Shown: positions 53,475-62,641, counted from the first letter of the stretch. The stretch is 64,000 nucleotides of DNA from HGM12713 sp045593725 (GCA_045593725.1 JAZNXE010000026.1:51877-115876); one strand, 5' to 3'. A program made the numbers and translations. Notes: generated from the letters alone by a model not told the origin.

Positions 53475-55706
53475 TTACATCACGTCGTGGAAGGTACGCA
53501 TTATGACCTCCTTCTGCTGCTCACGGGAGAGCTTGCAGAAGTTAACGGCATAACCCGAAACTCTTATGGTAAGGTTGGGATACTCCTCAGGATTCTCGTA
53601 AGCCTTCATAAGAAGCTCACGGTTCATTACGTTTACGTTAAGGTGATGAGCGTTATTGGAGAAATATCCGTCAAGCACGGTAACAAGATTATCCACCTTT
53701 TCCTCTCTGCTCTTACCCAGCGCGTCGGGAACGATAGAAAAGGTATTGGATATACCGTCGCGGGCATATACGTAGGGAAGCTTTGACACCGAGTTGAGTG
53801 ACGCCAGCGCTCCGTTTTCCTCTCTGTTGTGCATAGGATTTGCTCCGGGAGCAAACGCCTCGCCCGCGCGTCTTCCGTCGGGGGTAGCCCCCGTCTTCTT
53901 ACCGTAAACCACGTTAGAGGTAATGGTAAGAACCGAAAGAGTATGCTCCGCATCTCTGTACGTGGGAGTCTTTTTCAGCTCAGAAATAACGTCACGGAGT
54001 ATATCCTGCGCCATTTCGTCGACCCTGTCGTCGTCGTTTCCAAACTTGGGGAAATCGCCCTCGGTAACGAAATCGACTATAATTCCCTCCTCGTTACGTA
54101 CAGGGCGTACCTTTGCGTACTTAATAGCCGACAGCGAGTCAACCAGAACCGAAAGTCCCGCAACCCCAAACGCCATCAGTCTGTTGACATCGGTATCGTG
54201 AAGCGCCATCTGTATCTTTTCATAAGCATACTTATCGTGCATATAATGAATACAGTTCATAGTATTAACGTAAAGCTTACACAGCCACGCGAGATATCTG
54301 TCAAAGCGCGCCTTTACAGCGTCATAATCAAGCACCTCGTCTGCCATAGGCTCTTCCTGCGGTCCTATGCGAGTGCCGAACATATTGTCATATCCGCCGT
54401 TGAGCGCCAAAAGCAATAGCTTGGCAAGGTTAGTACGCGCTCCGAAGAACTGCATCTGCTTTCCTACCTTCATTGCGGACACACAGCAAGCGATAGCGTA
54501 GTCGTCGCCGTAGGTTATACGCATAAGGTCGTCGTTCTCGTACTGTATAGCGTCGGTATCGATTGAGAGCTTTGCGCAAAATTTCTTAAAGCCCTCGGGA
54601 AGATGAACGCTCCAAAGCACCGTAAGGTTAGGCTCGGGGGCAGGACCTAAGGTATATAGGGTATTGAGTATTCTGAAAGAGCTTTTTGTAACCAGAGTGC
54701 GGTGGTGCTTTCCCATTCCTCCAACGCTCTCGGTTATCCACATGGGGTCACCGCCGAAAAGCTCGTTGTACTCGGGAGTGCGAAGATGTCTTGCCGCGCG
54801 AAGCTTTATAACAAGGTCGTCTATAAGCTCCTGAGCGCCCGATTCGTCAAGAATACCCGCCTTCATATCTCTTTCTATATAAATATCAAAGAAGGTTGAG
54901 CAGCGTCCAAAGGACATAGCAGCACCATTCTGCTCCTTGTTAGCCGCAAGATATCCAAAGTACGTCCACTGTATGGCTTCCCTCGCGTTCTCGGCGGGTC
55001 TGCTTATGTCAAAGCCGTATATCTCACCCATTTTCTTAAGCTTTTTGAGGAAGTCTATCTGACTGTAAAGCTCTTCAAGAAGCTTTATGTTATCGGCATC
55101 CATTGCGCGCTCGCCCACAGACTTTTTATCGGCTGCCTTTTGAGCGATAAGAGCGTCAACGCCGTAAAGAGCGACTCTTCGGTAATCTCCTATAATTCTT
55201 CCCCGTCCGTAAGCATCGGGAAGTCCCGTGAGAAGCGCGCAGTGTCTTGCAGCCTTCATCTCATCGGTATAGACGCGGAAAACACCGTCATTGTGCGTGG
55301 TTCGGTATGTAAAATATTCCTCTATCTTGTCTGAAAGCTTATATCCGTAAGCCTCGCACGCGGCACGCGCCATACGGATTCCTCCGAAGGGGTTAACGCC
55401 TCTCTTTAATGGCTCGTCTGTCTGAAGACCGACGATAAGCTCATTATCCTTATCTATGTATCCCGCCGCGTAATTACACAGTGAGGAAACAGTGGTCGTA
55501 TCTATATTCCTTACGCCCCCCTTGGCTCTCTCCTCAGCCTGAAGCTCCTTAAGCTTGGCGTTGAGCGCCTTGGTACGCTCGGTAGCGCCGACTAAAAAGC
55601 TATCGTCACCCGTGTAAGCTGTATAGTTCTTGTTGATAAAGTCGCGAACGTTTATACTTGTTTGCCACTCTCCGTCAATAAATCCGTTCCATGCTTTAAT
55701 TTCCAT
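53475..55706 (-). CDS. pflB: Formate C-acetyltransferase (pyruvate formate-lyase)
   Basis: Converts pyruvate and CoA to acetyl-CoA and formate without oxygen. The 743-residue length is normal. The adjacent active-site cysteines are in AIACCVSAMKVGKQM, and the glycyl radical motif is TIRVSGYAVNF near the C-terminus. The start is the ATG at 55706 (MEIKAWNGFIDGEW) with AAAGGTAGG upstream. An open frame 63 codons longer runs through the riboswitch and terminator and is rejected. It forms an operon with pflA. Confidence 0.97.
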   Translation of the reverse strand: MEIKAWNGFIDGEWQTSINVRDFINKNYTAYTGDDSFLVGATERTKALNAKLKELQAEERAKGGVRNIDTTTVSSLCNYAAGYIDKDNELIVGLQTDEPLKRGVNPFGGIRMARAACEAYGYKLSDKIEEYFTYRTTHNDGVFRVYTDEMKAARHCALLTGLPDAYGRGRIIGDYRRVALYGVDALIAQKAADKKSVGERAMDADNIKLLEELYSQIDFLKKLKKMGEIYGFDISRPAENAREAIQWTYFGYLAANKEQNGAAMSFGRCSTFFDIYIERDMKAGILDESGAQELIDDLVIKLRAARHLRTPEYNELFGGDPMWITESVGGMGKHHRTLVTKSSFRILNTLYTLGPAPEPNLTVLWSVHLPEGFKKFCAKLSIDTDAIQYENDDLMRITYGDDYAIACCVSAMKVGKQMQFFGARTNLAKLLLLALNGGYDNMFGTRIGPQEEPMADEVLDYDAVKARFDRYLAWLCKLYVNTMNCIHYMHDKYAYEKIQMALHDTDVNRLMAFGVAGLSVLVDSLSAIKYAKVRPVRNEEGIIVDFVTEGDFPKFGNDDDRVDEMAQDILRDVISELKKTPTYRDAEHTLSVLTITSNVVYGKKTGATPDGRRAGEAFAPGANPMHNREENGALASLNSVSKLPYVYARDGISNTFSIVPDALGKSREEKVDNLVTVLDGYFSNNAHHLNVNVMNRELLMKAYENPEEYPNLTIRVSGYAVNFCKLSREQQKEVIMRTFHDVM

Positions 55707-55752
55707 GATATTTCCTACCTTTCTGTTTTTTTCTTTGCTCCAAAGATGCCTT

Positions 55753-55788
55753 ATAAAAAAACAAAGCACCCCCGTATATCGGAGCTGC
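55753..55788 (-). terminator. Riboswitch terminator upstream of pflB
   Basis: On the minus strand GCAGCTCCG and CGGGGGTGC, with one mismatch, form a stem followed by TTTGTTTTTTTT. Its 5' side overlaps the last conserved bases of the ZTP aptamer, so ligand binding and terminator folding exclude each other. Confidence 0.8.
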
Positions 55789-55866
55789 CCAGACGGTCGG
55801 CTTTGGAAAGGATTTTCCCTTTCCGTCTTGGTGCACTGTGTTAATTCACATTCCGCCAGCACCTCA
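55784..55866 (-). promoter_or_regulatory. ZTP (pfl-motif) riboswitch aptamer
   Basis: On the minus strand the leader has GGTGC and GCACC (a closing stem around TGGCGG), a hairpin TGTG/CACA, a second hairpin AAAGG/CCTTT, and the conserved 3' segment CCGTCTGGGCAGC. The last two features, TGGCGG and the C-CUGGGC type 3' motif, are the core of the ZTP/ZMP-sensing pfl RNA. The family is known upstream of pfl and folate/purine genes. The terminator right after it suggests a transcriptional ON switch: ZTP or ZMP accumulates when 10-formyl-THF is short. Confidence 0.8.
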
Positions 55867-55874
55867 ACATCATT

Positions 55875-55903
55875 ATTATAACATAAGCCACCCAATATGT
55901 CAA
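55875..55903 (-). promoter_or_regulatory. Promoter of pflB-pflA
   Basis: On the minus strand TTGACA (55898-55903), 17 bases and TATAAT (55875-55880), a perfect consensus. The transcript starts just before the riboswitch. Confidence 0.92.
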
Positions 55904-55968
55904 GATTTTTTGAAGCTTTTATTTGTTTTTATCATATACTAAAGTAATGATATTTTTGGAGGTCCACT

Positions 55969-56547
55969 ATGCTCTTACCTATACCTTACGACAGACGCCG
56001 CGCCGTAGAATACGCCAGAAGATGGGCGCTTAACCGAAATCCCCTTTTCATAGATTTCACGGGTCAGGGCGGAAATTGCACCAATTTCGTTTCGCAATGT
56101 ATATTTGCGGGAGCGCCCGTTATGAATTATACTCCCACCTTTGGATGGTACTACATATCCGCGGAGGACCGCGCCCCTGCATGGAGCGGAGTTGACGAGC
56201 TGTATAATTTTCTTACCGGCGCGCCCGATTTTGCGGCGCAAAACAGAGGCTACGGTCCCTACGCCACCGACGCAAGAAGCTCAGGAGAGGTGGAAATAGG
56301 AGATGTAATACAGCTCGCCGACGATAGCGGAAGCTTTTATCACAGCCTTATAATAAGCGAATTTACAGACAACGATGTTCTCGTTTGCGCCCAATCAAAC
56401 GATGCCCTTGACCGACCGCTTTCCACGTACAATTACTCCTCTCTCCGCGTTCTTCACATTGAAGGAGCTATGCTCTATTTTGACAACGAGCAGCTTTTCA
56501 GAAACATTTTCGATGCCGCTTCTCTGCCCACTCAACCAGCAATGTAA
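55969..56547 (+). CDS. Putative amidase-fold (Amidase_6) protein
   Basis: A 192-residue protein of the putative amidase domain family, a papain-like (NlpC/CHAP-related) fold. The catalytic cysteine is likely in GQGGNCTNFVSQCIFAG and the histidine in GSFYHSLIISEF. The N-terminus YDRRRAVEYARRWALNRNP is typical. It has no signal peptide, so it works inside the cell, in a spore compartment or leaves by another route. GGAGGT lies 6 bases before the ATG. Confidence 0.87.
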   Translation: MLLPIPYDRRRAVEYARRWALNRNPLFIDFTGQGGNCTNFVSQCIFAGAPVMNYTPTFGWYYISAEDRAPAWSGVDELYNFLTGAPDFAAQNRGYGPYATDARSSGEVEIGDVIQLADDSGSFYHSLIISEFTDNDVLVCAQSNDALDRPLSTYNYSSLRVLHIEGAMLYFDNEQLFRNIFDAASLPTQPAM

Positions 56548-56590
56548 AAGTCATGAGCACCAGCCGTGCTGATGGTTTTCGTCATACAAT

Positions 56591-56623
56591 AAAAAGAACC
56601 GAAATTAATTTCGGTTCTTTTTA
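56591..56623. terminator. Bidirectional terminator
   Basis: AAAAAGAACCGAAAT and ATTTCGGTTCTTTTT form a perfect stem between the amidase gene and the small minus-strand gene. Confidence 0.92.
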
Positions 56624-56630
56624 TATGTAC

Positions 56631-56858
56631 TTACGCGTTCTTCCACTCTTCAGCCTTGGCAGCGGACATTCTCTTTATGTTCTCCTCGGTATATACCGAA
56701 TCAGCTCCGCCGTTTACATAGAGGAAATACTTGCCGTTCTCGGTAACATAAAGGGACTCCTCATAGCCAGCGGGGTCGCCAAACTCACCAAAGGTACGCT
56801 TCTCAACGAGAGTTGCCTTCTCGGTATCGTATTCTACTTTGCAAATAACCTTTTTCAT
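56631..56858 (-). CDS. Small conserved-looking protein of unknown function
   Basis: A 75-residue, charged, soluble protein, MKKVICKVEYDTEKATLVEK then FGEFGDPAGYEESLYVTENGKYF and a helical tail. The beta-rich first half recalls small proteins that sit beside ABC or cell-surface genes. I do not recognise its family. AAAGGAG 8 bases before the ATG, the terminator after it and the regular composition support a real gene. Confidence 0.78.
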   Translation of the reverse strand: MKKVICKVEYDTEKATLVEKRTFGEFGDPAGYEESLYVTENGKYFLYVNGGADSVYTEENIKRMSAAKAEEWKNA

Positions 56859-56970
56859 TGCTTTTCTCCTTTTTGTTTATTTTTCAATTAATTATACCAT
56901 AAAAAGGTCATTTTTGCAATAGATTAATGAATATATATAATTAAAAATCAAATAAAATCACAAAATATTA

Positions 56971-56999
56971 TTGATAAATATGTCATATTATGGTATAAT
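56971..56999 (+). promoter_or_regulatory. Promoter of the GH94 gene
   Basis: TTGATA (56971-56976), 17 bases and TATAAT (56994-56999) with TGG before the -10, an extended -10 form. The start codon is 36 bases downstream. Confidence 0.82.
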
Positions 57000-57034
57000 C
57001 AAACTATCAATACTTAAAGTTCAGGAGACAAGCT

Positions 57035-59335
57035 ATGAGCACATACGGAAAATTCGTTGCAGAAAAAGAATTTAAGATCACAAATCCTAAAACTCCCCGC
57101 CCCCAGCTTAACTATATCTGGAACTCCAGAGTACTCTCTGGCGTAAATCAGAACGGCGGCGGCGTAGGCGCTTACGGTCAGCGAGCTATGGCGTATATCG
57201 ACCCCGAAGGAAAGGGACGTTGTTGTGTCATTCGTGACGGAAACCGCTACTTCTACATAAAGAACAAGGCTACGGGCACGGTCTTCAACCCCGGTCAGTA
57301 CCCCTGCATAACAGAGGTTGATAACTATTACTGCATACACGGTCTTGGATACAGCGAGATACACGGCGAGTGCGAGGGTATCGCGGCTACCGCCCGTATG
57401 TACGTCAACGACACCGACCCCTGCGAGATATGGAAGGTTACACTTGAGAATAAGAGCGCAAATAAGGCTTCAATCTCCCTCTATTCCTTCGCTGATTTTG
57501 AGCTTGTGGGATACCAGAGATACAGTGACTACAACTCCTACGTTCACGCCGAGTACGATGAGGAAAACAACCTCATTATGTGCTTCAACAAGGCTATGGA
57601 GCGTCCCCACGAATGGTTCAACGGATTCATCGCGTCCAGCATCAAGCCCACAGCTTTTGAAACCTCCCGCCGTGGCTTCCTCGGCACATACGGCTCTATC
57701 ACACATCCAGAGGCTATAAAGGCAGATAAGCTTGCGAACAACTACGCCGCTTGCGAGCAGATGTCCGGTGTTATGCAGCACGACTTCGAGCTTGCGGCAG
57801 GAGAAAGTGTTGCGGTTTACGTGCTTATCGGTGACGCTGACGAGATGTCCACCGCAGTTGATATCTGCAAGAAGATATTTACTGGGGACAAGATAGAAAA
57901 GGATTATCAGGCGCTTCTTGACAGAAAGCAGGAGACCTCCTCCAGCATTTACGTAAAGACTCCCAACGAAAAAATAAACTGCCTTACCAACTACTGGCTC
58001 AAGCAGCAGGTTCAGCTCTGCGCTGAGGTAGGACGTGATACGGGTAAGGGCTTCCGTGACCAGCTTCAGGATGCTTGGGCTGTTGCATCCTTCAATCCCG
58101 AGCTTGCTAAAGAAAAAATTCTTGAAACTCTCACGTATATGTACTCTGACGGACGCTGTGTAAGAGGTTGGCTGCCTCTTGACCACCACATCTACTCCGA
58201 CGGACCTACCTGGGTAACTCCCACCGTTAACGCATACATTAAGGAAACAGGCGACGTTGACTTCCTTAACCACCCTGTAAAATACCTCGATGAAGGCGAG
58301 GACACAGTCTGGGGACACATCCTCACCGCAATGAGATTCGTATCCGACGATATCGGTGAGCACGGTCTTGTTCACTCCCGTGACGGTGACTGGAACGACT
58401 CTCTCAATATGACAGGTCTTAAGGGCAAGGGTGAGTCGGTATGGACCTCCATTTCCCTTTGCTACGCTCTCAAGAATGCAGCAGAAATAGCAGAAAAGCT
58501 CCTCGGTGACACAGCAGTAAGAGATGAGATGTTGGCAAGACGCGAGAAGATGAAGGCTGCTATCAACGCACAGGGATGGGACGGCGAGTGGTATCTTGCG
58601 GCTATCAACGACTACAACGAAAAGGTAGGAAGCCACGAGGAAGCTGAAGGAAGCATATATCTCAACTCTCAGACATGGGCTATCCTTGCTGAGGTAGCAG
58701 AGGGTGAGCGCGCTGAAAAGTGCATAGCTTCTGTTGATAAGTACCTTGACAGCGACTACGGTCCTCTTACTCTCTTCCCCACCTACACAAGGTTTAACAA
58801 CAGAATAGGACGTCTTACAAGCTTCATCCCCGGAATTTGGGAGAACGGAACTCCCTACTGCCACGGCGGTACGTTTAAGGTAGTTGCCGACTGTCTGCTC
58901 GGCCGCGGCGACAAGGCTTACGAAACAATCCTTAAAATAATGCCTGACAGTGACACCAACCCCTCCGACCATTCGGGATGTGAGCCTTACGCACTTACCA
59001 ATATGTACTTTGGTCCCGATAACCCCAGAAAGGGCGAAACACTCTTTGCTTGGGTAACGGGTACGGCAGGTTGGATGTTCAGAGCGGTAGTTCAGTATAT
59101 GCTGGGCTTCCACCCCGAGTACAACGGATTTACCCTCAACCCCTGCATCCCCGCGGCTTGGGGCGAGGTAACGCTTACCCGTAAGTTCAGAGGAGATACG
59201 TACGAAATAACTATAAAGAATGAAAGCGGCGCCCAGTCAGGCGTTAAGAGCGTTACTCTTGACGGCAAGGCTGTTAGCAGCACTGTCGAGCTTGTAGGCG
59301 ACGGAAAGACTCATACTGTCGTAGTTACTATGTAA
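57035..59335 (+). CDS. Glycoside hydrolase family 94 phosphorylase
   Basis: A 766-residue inverting disaccharide phosphorylase, cytoplasmic (no signal peptide). It cleaves a beta-linked disaccharide with phosphate to a sugar 1-phosphate and a free sugar. The N-terminal beta-sandwich (about 1-270) is followed by an (alpha/alpha)6 barrel with the catalytic aspartate in DGDWNDSLN and the family motifs KGFRDQLQDAWAV and CRGWLPLDHH-like GWLPLDHHIYSDGPTW. GH94 includes cellobiose, chitobiose, laminaribiose and other specificities. GDWND versus the ADWND of cellobiose phosphorylases leaves the substrate open. It is a single gene. PiT downstream is convergent. Confidence 0.9.
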   Translation: MSTYGKFVAEKEFKITNPKTPRPQLNYIWNSRVLSGVNQNGGGVGAYGQRAMAYIDPEGKGRCCVIRDGNRYFYIKNKATGTVFNPGQYPCITEVDNYYCIHGLGYSEIHGECEGIAATARMYVNDTDPCEIWKVTLENKSANKASISLYSFADFELVGYQRYSDYNSYVHAEYDEENNLIMCFNKAMERPHEWFNGFIASSIKPTAFETSRRGFLGTYGSITHPEAIKADKLANNYAACEQMSGVMQHDFELAAGESVAVYVLIGDADEMSTAVDICKKIFTGDKIEKDYQALLDRKQETSSSIYVKTPNEKINCLTNYWLKQQVQLCAEVGRDTGKGFRDQLQDAWAVASFNPELAKEKILETLTYMYSDGRCVRGWLPLDHHIYSDGPTWVTPTVNAYIKETGDVDFLNHPVKYLDEGEDTVWGHILTAMRFVSDDIGEHGLVHSRDGDWNDSLNMTGLKGKGESVWTSISLCYALKNAAEIAEKLLGDTAVRDEMLARREKMKAAINAQGWDGEWYLAAINDYNEKVGSHEEAEGSIYLNSQTWAILAEVAEGERAEKCIASVDKYLDSDYGPLTLFPTYTRFNNRIGRLTSFIPGIWENGTPYCHGGTFKVVADCLLGRGDKAYETILKIMPDSDTNPSDHSGCEPYALTNMYFGPDNPRKGETLFAWVTGTAGWMFRAVVQYMLGFHPEYNGFTLNPCIPAAWGEVTLTRKFRGDTYEITIKNESGAQSGVKSVTLDGKAVSSTVELVGDGKTHTVVVTM

Positions 59336-59391
59336 TCTTCACTCTAATGAGTAGAAGTGCAGCTAATAACAAATAGCATACACAACAAAAG

Positions 59392-59420
59392 GGCACCGCT
59401 TTTCAAGCGGTGCCATTTTG
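59392..59420. terminator. Terminator of the GH94 gene
   Basis: GGCACCGC, loop TTTTCAA, GCGGTGCC followed by ATTTTG. It probably also ends the convergent DUF47 transcript. Confidence 0.85.
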
Positions 59421-59446
59421 TTGCCATAGTGCTTTCACACGGTGGC

Positions 59447-60067
59447 TTAAGTATTTTTCATAATAACCGAGCCCACGCACTCGCTTACGTGTTCGCAAGC
59501 GTCCGCGCAAGCCTCGAAGCAATCAAAAATCTTATACCAACAAATTGTTGTGAGAACGTCGGTAGAATTTCTTGTAAGGTTATGCATGGTTGTAAGGTAA
59601 ATCTTGTCACACTCTTCCTCAACGTCGTTACAGGAAATAATTAACGAGTGCATTATCTTGGACTTTTTGAAGTTTTCAAACTCACCCATAATCTGCACAA
59701 GCTTTCCGCAGCTCTTTACAAGATTTTTAGCGAATTCAATTGCGGCGGGGTCTATTTGCTTGATGTTGTATATGTAGAACTTTTGCAAAATTTCTTCTAA
59801 GGTGTCAGATACGTTGTCAAGCTGTTGACTGAGCATATCGAGGTCCTCACGGTCAATAGGCGTAACAAAAGCCTTTGCAAGAGTTTCGTTCATTTCGTGC
59901 TTCTTGATATCAGCGTTGTGCTCAAACGTATGCATTTTCTCCAGCATATCAAAAATTTTATCCGCATCATAATTTTCAAGACATTCTACGAGATAGTTTG
60001 CCGCGCTCTCAGCGAGAACCGCACATTCCAAAAAGTTTTCAAAATAAAATTTATCACTCTTAGCCAT
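59447..60067 (-). CDS. DUF47 (PhoU-like) protein
   Basis: A 206-residue all-helical cytoplasmic protein of the DUF47/YkaA family, a PhoU relative that usually sits next to PiT transporters and modulates phosphate uptake. The conserved acidic clusters ADIKKHEMNETL and DREDLDMLSQQLD, and the C-terminal WYKIFDCFEACADACEHVSE are typical. It lies 18 bases after the PiT gene in the same direction. Confidence 0.92.
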   Translation of the reverse strand: MAKSDKFYFENFLECAVLAESAANYLVECLENYDADKIFDMLEKMHTFEHNADIKKHEMNETLAKAFVTPIDREDLDMLSQQLDNVSDTLEEILQKFYIYNIKQIDPAAIEFAKNLVKSCGKLVQIMGEFENFKKSKIMHSLIISCNDVEEECDKIYLTTMHNLTRNSTDVLTTICWYKIFDCFEACADACEHVSECVGSVIMKNT

Positions 60068-60085
60068 TTTTTAAATTCCTTTCTC

Positions 60086-61138
60086 TTAGTTAAAAATAAA
60101 CAAGAATAGCTTAGTTACAAGAAAAGCAAGAAATCCGCATCCCGGGAAGGTAAGTATCCACGTCATAACCATTTCCTTTACCACGCCGAAATTGATATCC
60201 GAAATACGTTTAACCGCGCCTACACCCATAATTGAGGTTGTTTTTACGTGAGTGGTAGAAACTGGCAGGCCGAATACCGAGCAGAACACCAGAGAAAGAG
60301 ATGAAGCAATATCCGCGGAGAAGCCCTGATATTTTTCAAGCTTTACCATATCCATACCCACAGACTTAATAATCTTTTTTCCGCCCATTGCAGTTCCTGC
60401 CGCCATAACAAGTGAACAAACGATCATCAGCCACATAGGGATCTCGAAGGAAGATGACGCTACACCCGTACCCTGCAAAGTAAATACACAAAGCAGTATA
60501 ATACCCATAAACTTCTGTCCGTCCTGCGCTCCGTGCATAAACGCCATAGCTGCCGCACCCACAATCTGCGCTCCCTTGAAAAACGGTTCGGTTTTGGGCC
60601 TATTTACCTTGTGGCAAATAACGGTTACCAGCTTACATATAAGCCACGCAAGACCGAAGCCAAGAGTTATGGAAATAACGATACCGTAAACTACCTTCAT
60701 CCATTGACTCCAAACCACCGCATTAAGACCGTTAAGTGCCATTGCTCCCCCCGTAAGACCTGCAATGAGAGCGTGGCTCTCGCTGGTGGGGATACCGAAC
60801 ACCCAAGCCAGAGTTGCCCAAACCACGATAGCCAGCATCGCCGCGCAAAGAACAATAATGATAGTTCTACCTGAGTTCTCGCCGAAATCAACCATACTTG
60901 TAATGGTAACCGCAACCTCATTACTGATCTTGGTCATAATAAATACACCAAGGAAATTAAAGGCTGCCGCCATAAGTATGGCAGCCTTAGGGGGCATACA
61001 CCTTGTTACCACACAGGTGGCGATAGCGTTTGGCGCGTCCGTCCACCCATTGACAAGGATTACGCCAAGTGTTAGGGTCACCGCAACAAACAGCAATGGA
61101 TTTGCCGTCATCTGATTTAGAAACTCTAAGATTTCCAT
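60086..61138 (-). CDS. Inorganic phosphate transporter, PiT family
   Basis: A 350-residue permease with about ten predicted helices, driven by cation gradients. The duplicated PiT signature appears as VNGWTDAPNAIATCVVTR near the N-terminus and GLPVSTTHVKTTSIMGVGA near the C-terminus. The DUF47 gene follows, as usual. A minus-strand promoter precedes it. Confidence 0.95.
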   Translation of the reverse strand: MEILEFLNQMTANPLLFVAVTLTLGVILVNGWTDAPNAIATCVVTRCMPPKAAILMAAAFNFLGVFIMTKISNEVAVTITSMVDFGENSGRTIIIVLCAAMLAIVVWATLAWVFGIPTSESHALIAGLTGGAMALNGLNAVVWSQWMKVVYGIVISITLGFGLAWLICKLVTVICHKVNRPKTEPFFKGAQIVGAAAMAFMHGAQDGQKFMGIILLCVFTLQGTGVASSSFEIPMWLMIVCSLVMAAGTAMGGKKIIKSVGMDMVKLEKYQGFSADIASSLSLVFCSVFGLPVSTTHVKTTSIMGVGAVKRISDINFGVVKEMVMTWILTFPGCGFLAFLVTKLFLFIFN

Positions 61139-61198
61139 GAATTACCTTCCTTAGTCTTGTTTGCTATAAAACTTATAAATTTAGAACATATTCAACAT

Positions 61199-61227
61199 AT
61201 TATACCATAAATCTTTATTATTTTCAA
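61199..61227 (-). promoter_or_regulatory. Promoter of the PiT-DUF47 operon
   Basis: On the minus strand TTGAAA (61222-61227), 17 bases and TATAAT (61199-61204). I see no clear Pho box. Confidence 0.8.
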
Positions 61228-61271
61228 TACTTTTTAATTTTTTCTGTCAAAACGGAAATCTAACAAAAAAT

Positions 61272-61302
61272 AGTAGCAGACGGTAAAACACCATCTGCTA
61301 CT
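61272..61302 (-). terminator. Terminator of the GMP synthase gene
   Basis: AGTAGCAGA-C-GGT against ACC-A-TCTGCTACT, one mismatch; on the minus strand the stem is followed by ATTTTTTG. Confidence 0.85.
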
Positions 61303-61327
61303 TTAGGTAAACTGTGTTAAATTGGCA

Positions 61328-62308
61328 TTATTCCCACTCAATCGTTCCGATAGGCTTAGGCGTAAGGTCAAAAAGAACTCTGTTGATTCCATCAACCTCA
61401 CGGGTTATTCTGTCGGTTATCTTATGAAGAACCGCGTAGGGTATCTCCTCAATGGTAGCGGACATAGCGTCCTTTGTGTTTACGGCACGGATTATCGCGG
61501 GCCAGCCCTCGTATCTCTTGCCATCCTTTACGCCAACGCTCTTCATATCGGGGACTGCTATAAAGTACTGCCATACCTTCTCCGCCAGTCCGCAATTATC
61601 GAACTCCTCGCGAAGTATTGCATCTGCCTCGCGAAGGGCGTGAAGTCTATCTCTGGTAATAGCTCCAAGGCAACGAACCCCAAGTCCCGGTCCGGGGAAG
61701 GGCTGACGGTAAACCATCGCGTGAGGAAGTCCAAGCGCCTCACCTACGACTCTTACCTCGTCCTTATAAAGGAGCTTTACGGGTTCAACCAGCTCAAACT
61801 GCATATCCTCAGGCAGGCCGCCTACGTTGTGGTGCGCCTTTACTCCGTCGGACTCAAGTATATCGGGATATATCGTTCCCTGCGCCAAGAAGGAAATGCC
61901 CTCAAGCTTGGAGGCTTCCTCGTCAAATACCTTTATAAATTCTCCGCCTATTATCTTTCTCTTCTGCTCGGGAGCGTCAACACCCTTGAGCAAATCAAGA
62001 AAACGGTCGGTGGCATCAACGTAAATAAGATTAGCGTCAAGCTCATCTCTGAATATTCTTATAACGTCCTCGCTCTCACCCTTACGCATAAGTCCGTGAT
62101 TTACGTGAACGCATACAAGCTGCTTCCCGATAGCCTTGACCAAAAGAGCCGCCACAACCGAGCTGTCAACTCCACCCGAAAGAGCGAGAAGCACCTTCTT
62201 ATCACCAACCTGCGCTCTTACGGCAGCAATCTGCTCGTCTATAAACGCTTTTGCCAATTCAGGAGTAGTTATACGCTCCATACTTTCAGGTCTTTTATTT
62301 GTATCCAT
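61328..62308 (-). CDS. guaA: GMP synthase, ATP-pyrophosphatase subunit only
   Basis: A 326-residue protein aligning with the C-terminal two-thirds of GuaA. It has the P-loop LALSGGVDSSVVAALL, then VNHGLMRKGE, and the dimerisation and XMP domain with QPFPGPGLGVRCLG and the C-terminal DLTPKPIGTIEWE. The N-terminal glutamine amidotransferase domain, about 200 residues in common GuaA, is missing. The ATG at 62308 is preceded by GGGAGG, and the upstream 330 bases encode no such domain. It could use ammonia or a separate GATase subunit (two-subunit GMPS as in archaea). Confidence 0.94.
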   Translation of the reverse strand: MDTNKRPESMERITTPELAKAFIDEQIAAVRAQVGDKKVLLALSGGVDSSVVAALLVKAIGKQLVCVHVNHGLMRKGESEDVIRIFRDELDANLIYVDATDRFLDLLKGVDAPEQKRKIIGGEFIKVFDEEASKLEGISFLAQGTIYPDILESDGVKAHHNVGGLPEDMQFELVEPVKLLYKDEVRVVGEALGLPHAMVYRQPFPGPGLGVRCLGAITRDRLHALREADAILREEFDNCGLAEKVWQYFIAVPDMKSVGVKDGKRYEGWPAIIRAVNTKDAMSATIEEIPYAVLHKITDRITREVDGINRVLFDLTPKPIGTIEWE

Positions 62309-62352
62309 ACTGTTACCTCCCGTAACATAAACAAAGAATAATTACAGAAATT

Positions 62353-62381
62353 ATTTTACCACAATATTGCGATTTCTGCAA
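62353..62381 (-). promoter_or_regulatory. Promoter of the GMP synthase gene
   Basis: On the minus strand TTGCAG (62376-62381), 17 bases and TAAAAT (62353-62358). I see no purine riboswitch in the short leader. The rest of 62382-62641 has no gene; only a 17-codon open frame occurs there. Confidence 0.75.
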
Positions 62382-62641
62382 GTATTTTTTGAAAATTCAA
62401 CAATAATTTTTCCGCATTTTAAAAATCCCATACCCCCGCAATAAATATTGAAGTTAACTCTATTTTCCTTTTGTGCATTTATTGTATCGAGGCTGAATAG
62501 AGTCATTCTCTGTCATCCTCAGTCTAAAAATGGGTAAAACTTCCTTTTCCAAAAAACGCTCTGCGTGTTTAAATTCGGGGTGAGCGTGACAAAAATATAT
62601 TTGAAAGGAAAATTCTGTTTTGATTTGGAGAGTGAAATTTA

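Noticed and set aside
53829..54419. Plus-strand open frame inside pflB
   Set aside because: Antisense to conserved pflB sequence. No ribosome site.
62309..62641. Purine riboswitch before the GMP synthase gene
   Set aside because: The conserved junction bases of the purine aptamer are not seen, and the promoter is only about 45 bases from the start codon.
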